From contig CAJUSE010000022.1 of the NCBI GenBank assembly GCA_910588975.1, positions 1 through 31,791 on the forward strand: a DNA stretch of 31,791 nt, read 5' to 3'. The notes under the pieces were generated by a model that had not been told where the DNA came from, searched no databases, and saw only the letters and a program-made list of their open reading frames with translations. Origin of the DNA: an uncultured Oscillospiraceae bacterium. GTDB taxonomy: Bacteria > Bacillota > Clostridia > Oscillospirales > Oscillospiraceae. The position numbers and the translations under genes were made by a program. Below are positions 7,675-15,739 of the stretch, piece after piece (position 1 is the stretch's first letter; every line of letters begins with the position of its first letter).

Positions 7675-8497
7675 TCTGTGGAGAGCCGATTTGACACGGC
7701 TTTGGAAAAACAAGGTGTTCTGGGGCTGCCTCATTGCCGTGGCGGCGCTTGAGATGTTCATCGTGTGCAACGGCTGCCGGCAGGCGGTCATGGATGCCGG
7801 CAGCTATGGGTATGCGCTGGATGATTTCTATTTTAAGGCGGTGCCTCTTTTGGGGCTTTTTGCTGCGCTGGTCATCGGGCTTTTTCTGGGCACCGAGTAC
7901 AGCGACGGCACCCTTCGGAACAAGCTGGTGGTGGGCCACACCCGGCGGGAGGTCTATCTGGCGCACCTGCTGACCGGTGTGGGTGTGACCGCCCTTCTGA
8001 CTGTGGCCTGCTTTCTGGCGGGGGTGGTGGGTATTCCCCAGCTGGGCTTCTGGAAGATGGGGGGCGGCAGCCTGGCCCTTTCCCTCCTGATGGCCCTGGG
8101 CTTTGGGACGGTGCTGGCCGCCCTCTACACCATGGTGGGGATGCTGTCCGAGAAAAAGTCCACCACAGCGGTGGTGACCCTGCTTCTGTTTTTGGCGCTG
8201 ATCGCCTTCTCTACCTGGCTTTATGCCCGGCTGGCCGAGCCCGAGATGAACACCGGGATCATCATCACCGCCCAGGGGATGGAGTGGGGCGATCCCACCC
8301 CCAACCCCATGTATATCGGCGGGGCCATGCGGGAATTCTGCCGGTTGTTGATGGAGACCCTGCCCACCGGGCAGGCGGTGCTGCTGGCCAACGGGGAGCT
8401 GACCCGGCCGGCCTTGAGCCTGGGGGCTTCGGCGGCCCTGACGGTGATATTCACCGCAGTGGGGATGGCCCTGTTTGAGAAAAAGGATTTGAAATGA
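7667..8497 (+). CDS. ABC-2 type membrane permease of the exporter
   Basis: Membrane partner of the preceding ATPase. 276 residues with six hydrophobic segments at about 18-36, 58-75, 101-122, 136-158, 167-187 and 252-270, and a large extracytoplasmic loop about 188-250. The motif GTEYSDGTLRNKLVVGHTRREVYLAH after the second segment is typical of ABC-2 permeases of the bacitracin-exporter kind. The ATG overlaps the end of the ATPase gene (ATGACTGA), so translation is coupled. Followed by a strong bidirectional terminator. Confidence 0.88.
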   Translation: MTDLWRADLTRLWKNKVFWGCLIAVAALEMFIVCNGCRQAVMDAGSYGYALDDFYFKAVPLLGLFAALVIGLFLGTEYSDGTLRNKLVVGHTRREVYLAHLLTGVGVTALLTVACFLAGVVGIPQLGFWKMGGGSLALSLLMALGFGTVLAALYTMVGMLSEKKSTTAVVTLLLFLALIAFSTWLYARLAEPEMNTGIIITAQGMEWGDPTPNPMYIGGAMREFCRLLMETLPTGQAVLLANGELTRPALSLGASAALTVIFTAVGMALFEKKDLK

Positions 8498-8514
8498 CTG
8501 CCCAACAGGCGGTG

Positions 8515-8567
8515 AAAAAAGACCCGGACTGAGCCCACTCAGTCCGGGTCCTATTTTGAAATTTTTT
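8515..8567. terminator. Bidirectional terminator between the exporter genes and gltX
   Basis: Perfect 13-base stem (8521-8533 with 8538-8550), loop CCCA. On the plus strand it is followed by CTATTTTGAAATTTTTT; on the minus strand by TTTTTT directly (8515-8520). It serves both convergent units. Confidence 0.9.
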
Positions 8568-8667
8568 CTTGGGTGTATGAAAACGTACAATTTTTGGGGG
8601 TGGGACACCAGGGGCAGGAGGTGCTTTCTTTACAGGGGGCGCAGGATAGCCCCCGGCAGAAAATAAT

Positions 8668-10152
8668 TCAGCTCAGCTGCTCGATGCCGGTCTGGATGCG
8701 GGAAAGGGTCTCGGCCTTGCCCAGGATGTGGCACAGCTCCACGGCGCCGCCAGGGGTCACCGCCTTGCCCGAGAGGGCGGTGCGCACCGGCCACATGATG
8801 CGGCCGTTTTTCAGCTCCAGCTTTTCGGCCAGGCCCACAAGGGCATCGTGGAGGTTGTCGTAGGTCCAATCCCCAATGCCCTCCAGTACGGGGAGGACGG
8901 CCTTGAGGGCCTCCAGAGAGTTCTGCTCGTCCGTCTTCATCTTCTTGTGGCAGTACAGCTCGTTGGAATACTGGGGCAGGGCGTCGAAGAAGTCCACCTG
9001 CTCGGCGATGTCACAGAGGGTGTCACACCGGGGCTGGACCAGGGGGGCGATGAGCCGGAGGTCAATAGCCGGGTTCTTGACGGCCTGCTTCAGATAGGGC
9101 TGGGCCAGGGCGAAGAAGGTCTCGGCGTCCAGCTCCCGCAGGTAGTGGGCGTTGAAGTACTTCAGCTTCTCAATGTCGAAGATGGCGGGGGATTTGCTCA
9201 CACCGGAGAGCTCGAAAACGCCGGAGAGCTCGCTGAGGGTGAAGAACTCCCGCTCGCTGTTCTCCCCCTTGGGGGACCAGCCCAGCAGGGCCACATAGTT
9301 GAGGATGGCAGGGGCAATATAGCCCTGGGCCAGGAGATCCTCGTAGGAGGGGTCGCCGTGGCGCTTGGACATCTTATTCTGGGCGTCCCGCATGACGGGG
9401 GAGCAGTGGACGTAGTTGGGGATGGGCCAGCCGAAGGCCTCGTAGAGCAGGTTGTATTTGGGGGCGGAGGAGAGGTACTCGCTGCCCCGGACCACATGGG
9501 TGATGCCCATGAGATGGTCGTCCACCACGTTGGCAAAGTTGTAGGTGGGCAGGCCGTCCCGCTTCAGCAGGACCTGGTCGTCCAGGGTGTCGTTGTCCAC
9601 GGTGATGTCGCCGAAGATCACATCGTGGAAGGTGGTCTGGCCCTCGTGGGGGATGCGCTGGCGGACCACATGGGGCTCGCCGGCCTGCACCCGAGCCAGG
9701 GCCTCGGCGTAGGACAGGCTGCGGCAGGGGTCATCCTCCCGCTTGGTGAAGTCGCCGGTGTCCTCGGCGGACTCGGTCTTTTCGCAGAAGCAGTAATAGG
9801 CGGCCCCCTTCTCCACCAGCAGGTCGGCATACTTGCGGTAGAGGTCCCGCCGCTGGGTCTGGATATAGGGGCCCACGGGGCCGCCCAGGTCGGGGCCCTC
9901 GTCCCAGGTTAGGCCGCACTCGGTGAGGGTCTTATAGATGATCTCGGTGGCTCCCTCCACCTGGCGGCTCTGGTCGGTGTCCTCGATACGCAGGATGAAG
10001 GTGCCCTCGTCGTGCCGGGCGATGAGCCAGGTATACAGGGCGGTGCGCAGGTTGCCTACGTGCATATAGCCGGTGGGAGAGGGGGCGAAGCGGGTGCGGA
10101 CCTTGCCCACAGGGATGCGCTTTTCCATCTCGTCAAACCAGGTCATATCCAT
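8668..10152 (-). CDS. gltX: Glutamyl-tRNA synthetase
   Basis: Charges tRNA-Glu (and in many Firmicutes also tRNA-Gln before amidation by GatCAB; not testable here). 494 residues. Class I signatures are present: APSPTGYMHVGNLRTAL (HIGH-type HVGN at 31-34) and NKMSKRHG (KMSKR 260-264). LRIEDTDQSR and the GDITVDNDTLDDQVLLKRDGLPTY block are GluRS-typical. A possible zinc cluster lies in YYCFCEK...DDPC. The ATG at 10150-10152 has GGAGG 8 bases upstream. It has its own strong promoter that overlaps the trpS promoter. Confidence 0.96.
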   Translation of the reverse strand: MDMTWFDEMEKRIPVGKVRTRFAPSPTGYMHVGNLRTALYTWLIARHDEGTFILRIEDTDQSRQVEGATEIIYKTLTECGLTWDEGPDLGGPVGPYIQTQRRDLYRKYADLLVEKGAAYYCFCEKTESAEDTGDFTKREDDPCRSLSYAEALARVQAGEPHVVRQRIPHEGQTTFHDVIFGDITVDNDTLDDQVLLKRDGLPTYNFANVVDDHLMGITHVVRGSEYLSSAPKYNLLYEAFGWPIPNYVHCSPVMRDAQNKMSKRHGDPSYEDLLAQGYIAPAILNYVALLGWSPKGENSEREFFTLSELSGVFELSGVSKSPAIFDIEKLKYFNAHYLRELDAETFFALAQPYLKQAVKNPAIDLRLIAPLVQPRCDTLCDIAEQVDFFDALPQYSNELYCHKKMKTDEQNSLEALKAVLPVLEGIGDWTYDNLHDALVGLAEKLELKNGRIMWPVRTALSGKAVTPGGAVELCHILGKAETLSRIQTGIEQLS

Positions 10153-10189
10153 ATTTTATCCCTCCTAAAGGATTTTCTTCCTAATCCCT

Positions 10190-10218
10190 ATTGTATCGGG
10201 TAGGGAAGAACTTGTCAA
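10190..10218 (-). promoter_or_regulatory. Promoter of gltX
   Basis: Minus strand TTGACA (10213-10218, perfect), 17 bases, TACAAT (10190-10195). Its -35 box is part of the palindrome CTTGTCAAG that also forms the -35 of the trpS promoter. Confidence 0.88.
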
Positions 10219-10240
10219 GGGAAAGGAAATGTGTTATGAT
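10212..10240 (+). promoter_or_regulatory. Promoter of trpS
   Basis: TTGTCA (10212-10217), 17 bases, TATGAT (10235-10240). The -35 box shares five bases with that of gltX on the other strand, so the two promoters overlap back to back. The trpS leader is only about 50 bases and shows no T-box. Confidence 0.82.
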
Positions 10241-10296
10241 ACAACAATATGGGACATTGTGCCCGTATATATTACATCCGCAAAGGAGTGTTCAAG

Positions 10297-11298
10297 ATGG
10301 AAAACGGTAAGAAAGTCATGCTCTCGGGCATCCAGCCCAGCGGGGAGCTCCACATCGGCAACTATTTGGGGCCCCTGATCCACTGGCCGGAGATGATCGA
10401 GGAGTACGACTGCTACTTTTTCCTGGCCGACCTCCATACCCTCACTGTCCGGCAGGAGCCCGCCGAGCTGCGTAAGCGGGTATTGAAGCTGCTGGCCAAC
10501 TATATCGCCGTGGGCCTGGATCCGGAGAAGTGCACCCTGTTCATTCAGTCCCACGTGCCCGCCCACTCCCAGCTCTCCTGGGTGCTGAACTGCTACACCA
10601 TGTTCGGCGAGCTGAGCCGTATGACCCAGTTCAAGGACAAGTCGGCCAAGCACGCCGACAACATCAATGCCGGCCTGTTTACCTACCCGGTGCTCATGGC
10701 CGCCGACATTCTCATCTACCAGCCCGACTTCGTCCCTGTGGGGGAGGATCAGCGGCAGCACGTGGAGATCTGCCGGGACATTGCCGAGCGGTTCAACGGC
10801 ATCTACGGGGAGACCTTTAAGGTCCCCGAGCCCTATATCTCCAAGGTGGGGGCCCGCATTATGTCCCTGAACCAGCCCGAGAGCAAGATGAGCAAGTCTG
10901 CCCCTGAGGGCTGTGTGTTCCTGCTGGATAAGCCTGAGGACATCATGCGCAAGTTCAAGCGGGCCATCACCGACAGCGATACCGAAAACTGCGTCCGCTA
11001 CGATCCCGAGCACAAGCCCGGCGTGGCCAACCTGATGCAGATCTACGGTTCGGCCACCGGCAAGACCTACGAGGAGATCGAGCGGGAGTTTGACGGACTG
11101 GGCTACGGCGCCTTTAAGCCCGCTGTGGGCGAGGCTGTGGTGGAGACCCTGCGGCCCATCCGGGAGGAGACGGAGCGGCTGCTGGCTGACAAGGCCTATC
11201 TGGAGAGTGTTTACCGGGCCGGGGCCGAGAAGGCCGCCTATGTGGCGGGCAAGACCCTGCGGAAGGTCTACAAAAAAGTGGGCCTGGTGGAACGATAA
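10297..11298 (+). CDS. trpS: Tryptophanyl-tRNA synthetase
   Basis: Charges tRNA-Trp. 333 residues, standard length. Opens MENGKKVMLSGIQPSGELHIGNYLG with HIGN at 19-22; KMSKS is at 197-201; the TrpRS block ADILIYQPDFVPVGEDQRQHVE is intact. The ORF is open to a slightly earlier ATG at 10249, but AAAGGAG 8 bases before 10297 sets the start. No U-run terminator follows; a small hairpin GACGTT-GG-AACGTC (about 11313-11326) lies in the gap before the tagO-like gene, so read-through is possible. Confidence 0.97.
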   Translation: MENGKKVMLSGIQPSGELHIGNYLGPLIHWPEMIEEYDCYFFLADLHTLTVRQEPAELRKRVLKLLANYIAVGLDPEKCTLFIQSHVPAHSQLSWVLNCYTMFGELSRMTQFKDKSAKHADNINAGLFTYPVLMAADILIYQPDFVPVGEDQRQHVEICRDIAERFNGIYGETFKVPEPYISKVGARIMSLNQPESKMSKSAPEGCVFLLDKPEDIMRKFKRAITDSDTENCVRYDPEHKPGVANLMQIYGSATGKTYEEIEREFDGLGYGAFKPAVGEAVVETLRPIREETERLLADKAYLESVYRAGAEKAAYVAGKTLRKVYKKVGLVER

Positions 11299-11365
11299 GG
11301 GAACAAGCGAGGACGTTGGAACGTCTAAGGGAGCATAGACAGAAATACAAAGGAGACGTCAGCAT

Positions 11366-12484
11366 ATGCCCATTTCTACGAAACTCATCGGGCAGGTAGC
11401 GGCGGCACTGGCCGTGGCCTTTCTCATATCCCTCATCCTCACCCCGGTGGTGCGCACCCTGGCGGTGAAGATGGGGGCGGTGGACGACCCCAGGCGCCGC
11501 AACGACCCGGAGCGGCGGATGCACGACCACCCTGTCCCCCGGATGGGAGGGCTGGCCATCGTTATGGGCTTTTTGCTGAGCAGCCTGGTCTTTTTGCCCA
11601 TGAACGGCCAGCTCCAGCGCATTTTGCTGGGGGCGGTGCTCATTGTGATCATGGGCGTGTTTGACGATATTTACGACCTGAGCGCCAAGCTGAAGCTGGT
11701 GGGTCAGATCATCGCCGCCCTCATCGTCACGGTGGGGGAGGGGGGCATGGCCATTGAGGCCCTCAGTAACCCCAACATTTTTTCCTCTAACCCCTACTGG
11801 GTGCTGGGGTGGCTCAGCGTGCCGGTGACAGTGGTGTGGGTCGTGGGTATGACCAATGCCGTCAACCTCATTGATGGACTGGACGGGCTGGCCTGCGGGG
11901 TGAGCTCCATCTCCTCGCTGACTCTGCTGGTCATCGCCCTGCTGCTGGGGGAGCCCCAGGTGGCCATCCTGGTGGCTGCCCTGGCCGGTGGGTGCCTGGG
12001 CTTTCTGCCCTACAACCTGAACCCGGCCAAGATCTTCATGGGGGATACAGGCTCCACCTTTTTGGGATTTGTGCTGGCCTGCGTGTCCATTCAGGGGCTG
12101 TTCAAGATGTACACCCTCATCTCCTTTGTGGTGCCCTTCCTGCTCTTTGGGCTGCCCATTTTTGATACCTGCTTTGCCTTTATCCGGCGCATTGCCCACG
12201 GGCAGAGCCCCATGCACGCCGACCGCAGCCACGTCCATCACAGGCTTATCGACATGGGCTTTTCCCAGAAGCAGGCGGTGGCTGTGCTCTATGTTATCAC
12301 TGCTATTTTGGGCCTCTCCGCCGTGGTGCTCACCACCTCGGGGGCGGTGAAGGCCATGCTGCTGCTCTTTGCCTTTTGCGCCGCCGGGGCGGTGGCGCTG
12401 AGCATCTATTCCAGCAACCACCGGCAGCGGCGGGGCCGCAGGCCGGAGCGGGAGCGGTCACAGGACGAGGAGGAAGCGGAATGA
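11366..12484 (+). CDS. tagO: Undecaprenyl-phosphate GlcNAc-1-phosphate transferase (TagO/WecA/MraY family)
   Basis: Membrane enzyme that loads GlcNAc-1-phosphate onto the lipid carrier undecaprenyl phosphate, the first step of wall teichoic acid or other wall polysaccharide synthesis. 372 residues with about ten membrane segments. Family motifs: the DD pair in GVFDDIYDL (Asp100-Asp101), NAVNLIDGLDGLA (164-176), KIFMGDTGS (222-230) and the basic loop HADRSHVHH (284-292), which is TagO/WecA-like rather than MraY-like. The C-terminal tail is charged (RRGRRPERERSQDEEEAE). AAAGGAG lies 9 bases before the ATG. The stop overlaps the next start (ATGA). Confidence 0.9.
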   Translation: MPISTKLIGQVAAALAVAFLISLILTPVVRTLAVKMGAVDDPRRRNDPERRMHDHPVPRMGGLAIVMGFLLSSLVFLPMNGQLQRILLGAVLIVIMGVFDDIYDLSAKLKLVGQIIAALIVTVGEGGMAIEALSNPNIFSSNPYWVLGWLSVPVTVVWVVGMTNAVNLIDGLDGLACGVSSISSLTLLVIALLLGEPQVAILVAALAGGCLGFLPYNLNPAKIFMGDTGSTFLGFVLACVSIQGLFKMYTLISFVVPFLLFGLPIFDTCFAFIRRIAHGQSPMHADRSHVHHRLIDMGFSQKQAVAVLYVITAILGLSAVVLTTSGAVKAMLLLFAFCAAGAVALSIYSSNHRQRRGRRPERERSQDEEEAE

Positions 12485-13623
12485 AAAAGCTGCGGGTCAT
12501 GTCCATTTTCGGCACCCGGCCGGAGGCCATCAAGATGGCCCCTCTGGTAAAGGAGCTTGCCCGCCGGGAGGGCATTGAGAGCCTGTGCTGCGTCACCGGC
12601 CAGCACCGGGAGATGCTGGACAGCGTGCTGGGCATTTTCCACATCCGGCCCGACTACGACCTGGACATTATGGAGCCGGGGCAAAGCCTATCCACCATCA
12701 CCACCAAGTGCCTGCTGGGGCTGGAGAAGGTCTTTGAGGAGGCACAGCCCGACCTGGTGCTGGTCCACGGGGACACCTCCACCGCCTTTTCCGCCGCTCT
12801 GGCCGCCTTCTACCACAAGATCAAGGTGGGCCATGTGGAGGCGGGGCTGCGGACCCTTGACAAGTATTCTCCCTTTCCGGAGGAGATGAACCGGACCCTG
12901 ATCGGAGATCTGGCCGACCTCCATTTTTCCCCCACCCGGGCAAACCGGGAAAACCTGAGCCGGGAAGGTATTACAAAGGGCGTGTTCCTGACGGGAAATA
13001 CAGTCATTGACGCCATGGCCACCACTGTGCGCAAGGATTTCCGCTTTACGACCCAGGAGCTCAATGAGCTGGACTATACAGGGAAAAAGGTCATCGCCGT
13101 CACCTGCCACCGGCGGGAGAATTACGGCCAGCCTATGGAGAATATCATGGCGGCGTTGAAGCACATCGCCCAGACCTATCCCGAGACCGAGCTTGTCTAC
13201 CCCGTTCACCTGTCCCCCACAGTCCAGGAGGTGGCCCACCGCCATCTGGACGGGCTGAGCAATGTCCATCTTATCCCGCCGGTGGATGTGGAGGAGATGC
13301 ACAACCTGATGGAGCGGTGCTACATGGTCATGACCGACTCGGGGGGGCTCCAGGAAGAGGCCCCCGCCCTGGGCAAGCCGGTGCTGGTGCTGCGGCGGGA
13401 GACCGAGCGGCCCGAGGCGGTGGCGGCAGGGACGGTGAAGCTGGCCGGGGTGGAGTACGAGGATATCCTGTCCATGGCCCGGGAGTTGCTCACCGACAGG
13501 GACGCCTATGAAAAAATGGCCCACGCCGTCAACCCCTACGGGGACGGCCGGGCCTGTGAGCGGATCGCCGACGCCATCGAGTATACCTTCGGCCTGGGGA
13601 GCACGCCGCCGGAGGAGTTCTGA
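12481..13623 (+). CDS. mnaA: UDP-N-acetylglucosamine 2-epimerase (non-hydrolysing)
   Basis: Converts UDP-GlcNAc to UDP-ManNAc, the next sugar donor for the wall-polymer linkage unit started by the preceding transferase. 380 residues. Motifs: FGTRPEAIKMAPL (10-22), HGDTSTAF, HVEAGLRT (118-125), TCHRRENYG, DSGGLQEEAP (286-295) and VLRRETERPEA. The frame is open further upstream inside the previous gene, but the ATG in the ATGA overlap at 12481, with GAGGAGG before it, gives the family start. Cotranscribed with the tagO-like gene. Confidence 0.95.
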   Translation: MKKLRVMSIFGTRPEAIKMAPLVKELARREGIESLCCVTGQHREMLDSVLGIFHIRPDYDLDIMEPGQSLSTITTKCLLGLEKVFEEAQPDLVLVHGDTSTAFSAALAAFYHKIKVGHVEAGLRTLDKYSPFPEEMNRTLIGDLADLHFSPTRANRENLSREGITKGVFLTGNTVIDAMATTVRKDFRFTTQELNELDYTGKKVIAVTCHRRENYGQPMENIMAALKHIAQTYPETELVYPVHLSPTVQEVAHRHLDGLSNVHLIPPVDVEEMHNLMERCYMVMTDSGGLQEEAPALGKPVLVLRRETERPEAVAAGTVKLAGVEYEDILSMARELLTDRDAYEKMAHAVNPYGDGRACERIADAIEYTFGLGSTPPEEF

Positions 13624-13703
13624 GGGCGGATATTTACAGAGAAACCCCGCCGGGGTGTGAAATTGGCGGGGAGAGACAAGGAAGCAGAAGGGGGGCGGGT
13701 CAG

Positions 13704-14456
13704 GTGAAACGGAACGACCGGAACGTGCTGGTCATCCTGGTGGTGGCGGCCATTGTGGTGGCCGTCTTTGCCAGCTTTGGCCTGCCCCTGTTTTACGGAG
13801 ACACGGCCACCATCACCCTGCCCACCCCTGCCCCCAGCGACCAGGGGACCCAGGGGGGAGAGGAGCAGGCGTTGGGGGTCCGGGTAGAGGTGACGCCCGA
13901 GACGGTGCAGAGCGTCATCGCCGCCATGAGCCGGCTGGACAGTTACAGCCGCACGGTGACCACCACCCTCCGGGATGCCACTACCACCGCCCAGGTCTGG
14001 ACGGATGGGGGATGGACCCGGAGCGTCCTCACCGCCCCCAACGGCCTCACTGTTCATACCATAGTGGGGCAGGAGCAGGTCTGGCGGTGGTATGAGGGGG
14101 ACCGGGAGGCGGTCTCCTGGCCGGCGGAGGAGGGCTCCCGGGACCTGGAGGGGCAGCGTATTCCCACCTACGAGGACGTGCTGGCCCTGGACAAGGAGAC
14201 CATCACGGCCGCAGGCTATCAGGAGAAGAACGGGGCCAGCTGCGTCTATGTGGAGGTGGCCATCCCCGAGCTGAACCAGGTAGAGCGGTATTGGGTGGCT
14301 TCGGACAGCGGGCTGCTGTGGTACGCAGAGACCGAGACCGGTGAGGAGATCGTCTGGGCCATGTCGGCCACCACGCCGGAGACCCCCGTCTCCGCAGGCA
14401 CCCAGTTCGCCCTGCCCAACGGCAGGGTGCTCCACACGGTGGGGGAGACGAGGTAA
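13704..14456 (+). CDS. Membrane-anchored extracytoplasmic protein of unknown role
   Basis: 250 residues. One hydrophobic segment at about 8-30 (VLVILVVAAIVVAVFASFGL) anchors it, followed by a Pro/Thr/Gln/Glu-rich spacer and a soluble outer domain. The outer domain has repeated beta-type stretches (SYSRTVTTTLRDATTTAQVW, TAPNGLTVHTIV, VERYWVASDSGLLWYAE), a pattern like LolA/MucB-type lipoprotein folds such as the clostridial GerS; this is inference from pattern only. The start is GTG at 13704 with a G-rich ribosome site upstream. It follows mnaA by 80 bases, with a 7-base hairpin (13645-13651/13665-13671) between. Faces the convergent small-protein cluster. Confidence 0.6.
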   Translation: MKRNDRNVLVILVVAAIVVAVFASFGLPLFYGDTATITLPTPAPSDQGTQGGEEQALGVRVEVTPETVQSVIAAMSRLDSYSRTVTTTLRDATTTAQVWTDGGWTRSVLTAPNGLTVHTIVGQEQVWRWYEGDREAVSWPAEEGSRDLEGQRIPTYEDVLALDKETITAAGYQEKNGASCVYVEVAIPELNQVERYWVASDSGLLWYAETETGEEIVWAMSATTPETPVSAGTQFALPNGRVLHTVGETR

Positions 14457-14466
14457 GAGGTCCATT

Positions 14467-14520
14467 CTGCCTGACAGGGGCAAGCGGGGCGGCGAGGCCC
14501 TGTTTGCCCCTGTCAGGCAG
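14467..14520. terminator. Long perfect hairpin between convergent genes, without U-run
   Basis: 17-base perfect inverted repeat (14467-14483 with 14504-14520), 20-base loop, located between the stops at 14456 and 14526. Neither strand has a following T-run, so it is not a standard rho-independent terminator, although its position suggests a barrier or 3'-end stabiliser for both transcripts. Confidence 0.6.
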
Positions 14521-14525
14521 AGCGG

Positions 14526-14759
14526 TCAGAGCAGGAGCATGAGCCCCAGAGTGATGAGCAGCTCTAAATTGTCTTCCCCGTCGTCCAGAAAGAGAAAGAG
14601 GAGGATGAGGAGCAGCAGCACGTCTCCCCGGTCCAGCTCATCCAGCTTCAGAGCCTGCAAAAGTCCGCCCAGCCCCTCCTTTTTGCCCTTCAGAGGAGCT
14701 GCGGGGGGCTCGGGAGGATCGGTGGAGAGCTGGGAGATGGGGAGATAGGGGTTATACAT
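14526..14759 (-). CDS. Small protein with leucine-rich hydrophobic C-terminus, unknown
   Basis: 77 residues. The N-terminal half is proline-rich and polar (MYNPYLPISQLSTDPPEPP), then LKLDELDRGDVLLLLILLFLFLDDGEDNLELLITLGLMLLL: two very hydrophobic leucine stretches split by an acidic DDGED turn. Short proteins of this look occur in Clostridia; no function is assigned here. Its start overlaps the upstream gene's stop by 8 bases (14752-14759), with a GGAGGGAGAGGG purine tract before it, so the two are coupled. It may insert in a membrane as a hairpin. Confidence 0.65.
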   Translation of the reverse strand: MYNPYLPISQLSTDPPEPPAAPLKGKKEGLGGLLQALKLDELDRGDVLLLLILLFLFLDDGEDNLELLITLGLMLLL

Positions 14760-15180
14760 GACCCTCTCCCTCCTTCAACATGGCGATGGCTGAGCGGACT
14801 ACCCGGCTGAGACGGGCGATCTTCTCGGCCTTTTCCATCTTTTCCAGCCGCTCGGCCTTGAGAAAGGGCTTCAGGGCGGAAAGGAGAGCTGCCTTTTCAT
14901 CGTCCTGGGCGCTGTATTCGGAAAACAGACCCAGGGCAAACTGAATGAGCTTGGGGTCCACGTCCCCCAGTGCCCCCATAAGGGCGGAGAGATCGGGGAG
15001 GGTGGGCTGGCCCTCTGTTGGCTGGGCCGCTGGGGCCTCCACAGGCAGGTAGTCTTCCTCTGCCGGCGCCTGGGCCGGGGGTGTCTGGCCCCCGGAGAGG
15101 GCCTGGGCCAGGGCGGAGATCTGGCCCATGGCCTCGCTGTCACCTAAGATAGCCTGGAGCTGTTGTTGGAAATCGGGCAT
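14752..15180 (-). CDS. Helical hypothetical protein, small-protein cluster
   Basis: 142 residues: MPDFQQQLQAILGDSEAMGQISALAQALSGG, an Ala/Pro/Glu spacer (31-60), then a helical C-terminal half with a basic heptad-like stretch (LKPFLKAERLEKMEKAEKIARLSRVVRSA). The frame is open up to 15252, but translation from 15178-15180 is preferred because AAAGGACGG lies upstream and the extra residues run into repeat element B. Similar short helical proteins occur in Clostridia next to proteins like the downstream 77-residue one; the role is unknown. Coupled to that gene by overlap. Confidence 0.65.
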   Translation of the reverse strand: MPDFQQQLQAILGDSEAMGQISALAQALSGGQTPPAQAPAEEDYLPVEAPAAQPTEGQPTLPDLSALMGALGDVDPKLIQFALGLFSEYSAQDDEKAALLSALKPFLKAERLEKMEKAEKIARLSRVVRSAIAMLKEGEGHV

Positions 15181-15251
15181 GGGGAAATCACCGTCCTTTA
15201 AGAAGAGTGGAGGCATGGCCTGTGAGGGAGCTTGGACTGGAGCGAAGTTCA

Positions 15252-15405
15252 CCGGGCAAAAATACCCCTTCTCCGGCTTCTATGCTGGGAATGATGCCCG
15301 TAGGGCATTGGGGCGCCTCCGGCGCCACGGTATGTTGAGAAAATCACCAGGTCTCGTCCGGCCATGTGGTGGGGATGCCGCCGGAGAAGGGGTATTTTTG
15401 CCCGG
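15252..15405. repeat. MITE-like palindromic element, copy B (154 bp)
   Basis: Perfect 26-base terminal inverted repeats (15252-15277 and 15380-15405), the same ends as element A apart from a few bases. Internal hairpins ATGCCC-GTA-GGGCAT (15294-15308) and GGCGCC-TCC-GGCGCC (15312-15326) match those of copy A in reverse order, so the core is inverted relative to A. It fills most of the 259-base gap between two small genes of the minus-strand cluster. Its right flank carries CCCCTACTTG like copy A. Confidence 0.87.
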
Positions 15406-15439
15406 CGCAGGACAGATATCCGCACAAGGGCGGGCCCCC

Positions 15440-15721
15440 CTACTTGGAGCCGGTTTTCTTTTTTAGCTCCTCCACCGCCTGGCTGCCCTCCTGGCTGGAC
15501 ATGACCTGGTTCAGGATGCCCAGCAGGGCCTGGGGCTTGCCCTGGGCGGCGGCCTGGGCGGCGGTGGAGAGACCGTCGCCGGCGCTGCGGTTCAGAAGGG
15601 ACATGAGATGCTGGGTCTCGGGTGAGGAGAGCAGGGCCTTGAGCCCCGCCGGGTCCCCCAACAGCTGGGCGGCCTGGGGATCCTGCTTCAGAGCATCGGG
15701 GATGGGATCGGGTTTGGACAT
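15440..15721 (-). CDS. Small helical hypothetical protein
   Basis: 93 residues, MSKPDPIPDALKQDPQAAQLL..., predicted helical, alanine/glutamine/leucine-rich (NRSAGDGLSTAAQAAAQGKPQ) and ending ELKKKTGSK. Start ATG 15719-15721 with GGAGGG upstream. The stop TAG follows AAG in the sequence CAAGTAGGGG, the edge of repeat element B, as for ptsI and element A. First gene of the three-gene cluster on the minus strand; unknown function, and its style matches that of the 142-residue neighbour. Confidence 0.65.
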   Translation of the reverse strand: MSKPDPIPDALKQDPQAAQLLGDPAGLKALLSSPETQHLMSLLNRSAGDGLSTAAQAAAQGKPQALLGILNQVMSSQEGSQAVEELKKKTGSK

Positions 15722-15739
15722 GGCTGGTCCCTCCATCAA

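Noticed and set aside
5731..7791. 686-codon reading of fruK with a 385-residue N-terminal extension
   Set aside because: The extension is antisense to the ABC exporter genes and non-coding in style; fruK starts at 6636 with a good ribosome site.
8634..8654. GGGGGC...GCCCCC hairpin near the gltX stop as a terminator
   Set aside because: Short, with no T-run on either strand; the stem at 8521-8550 serves both genes.
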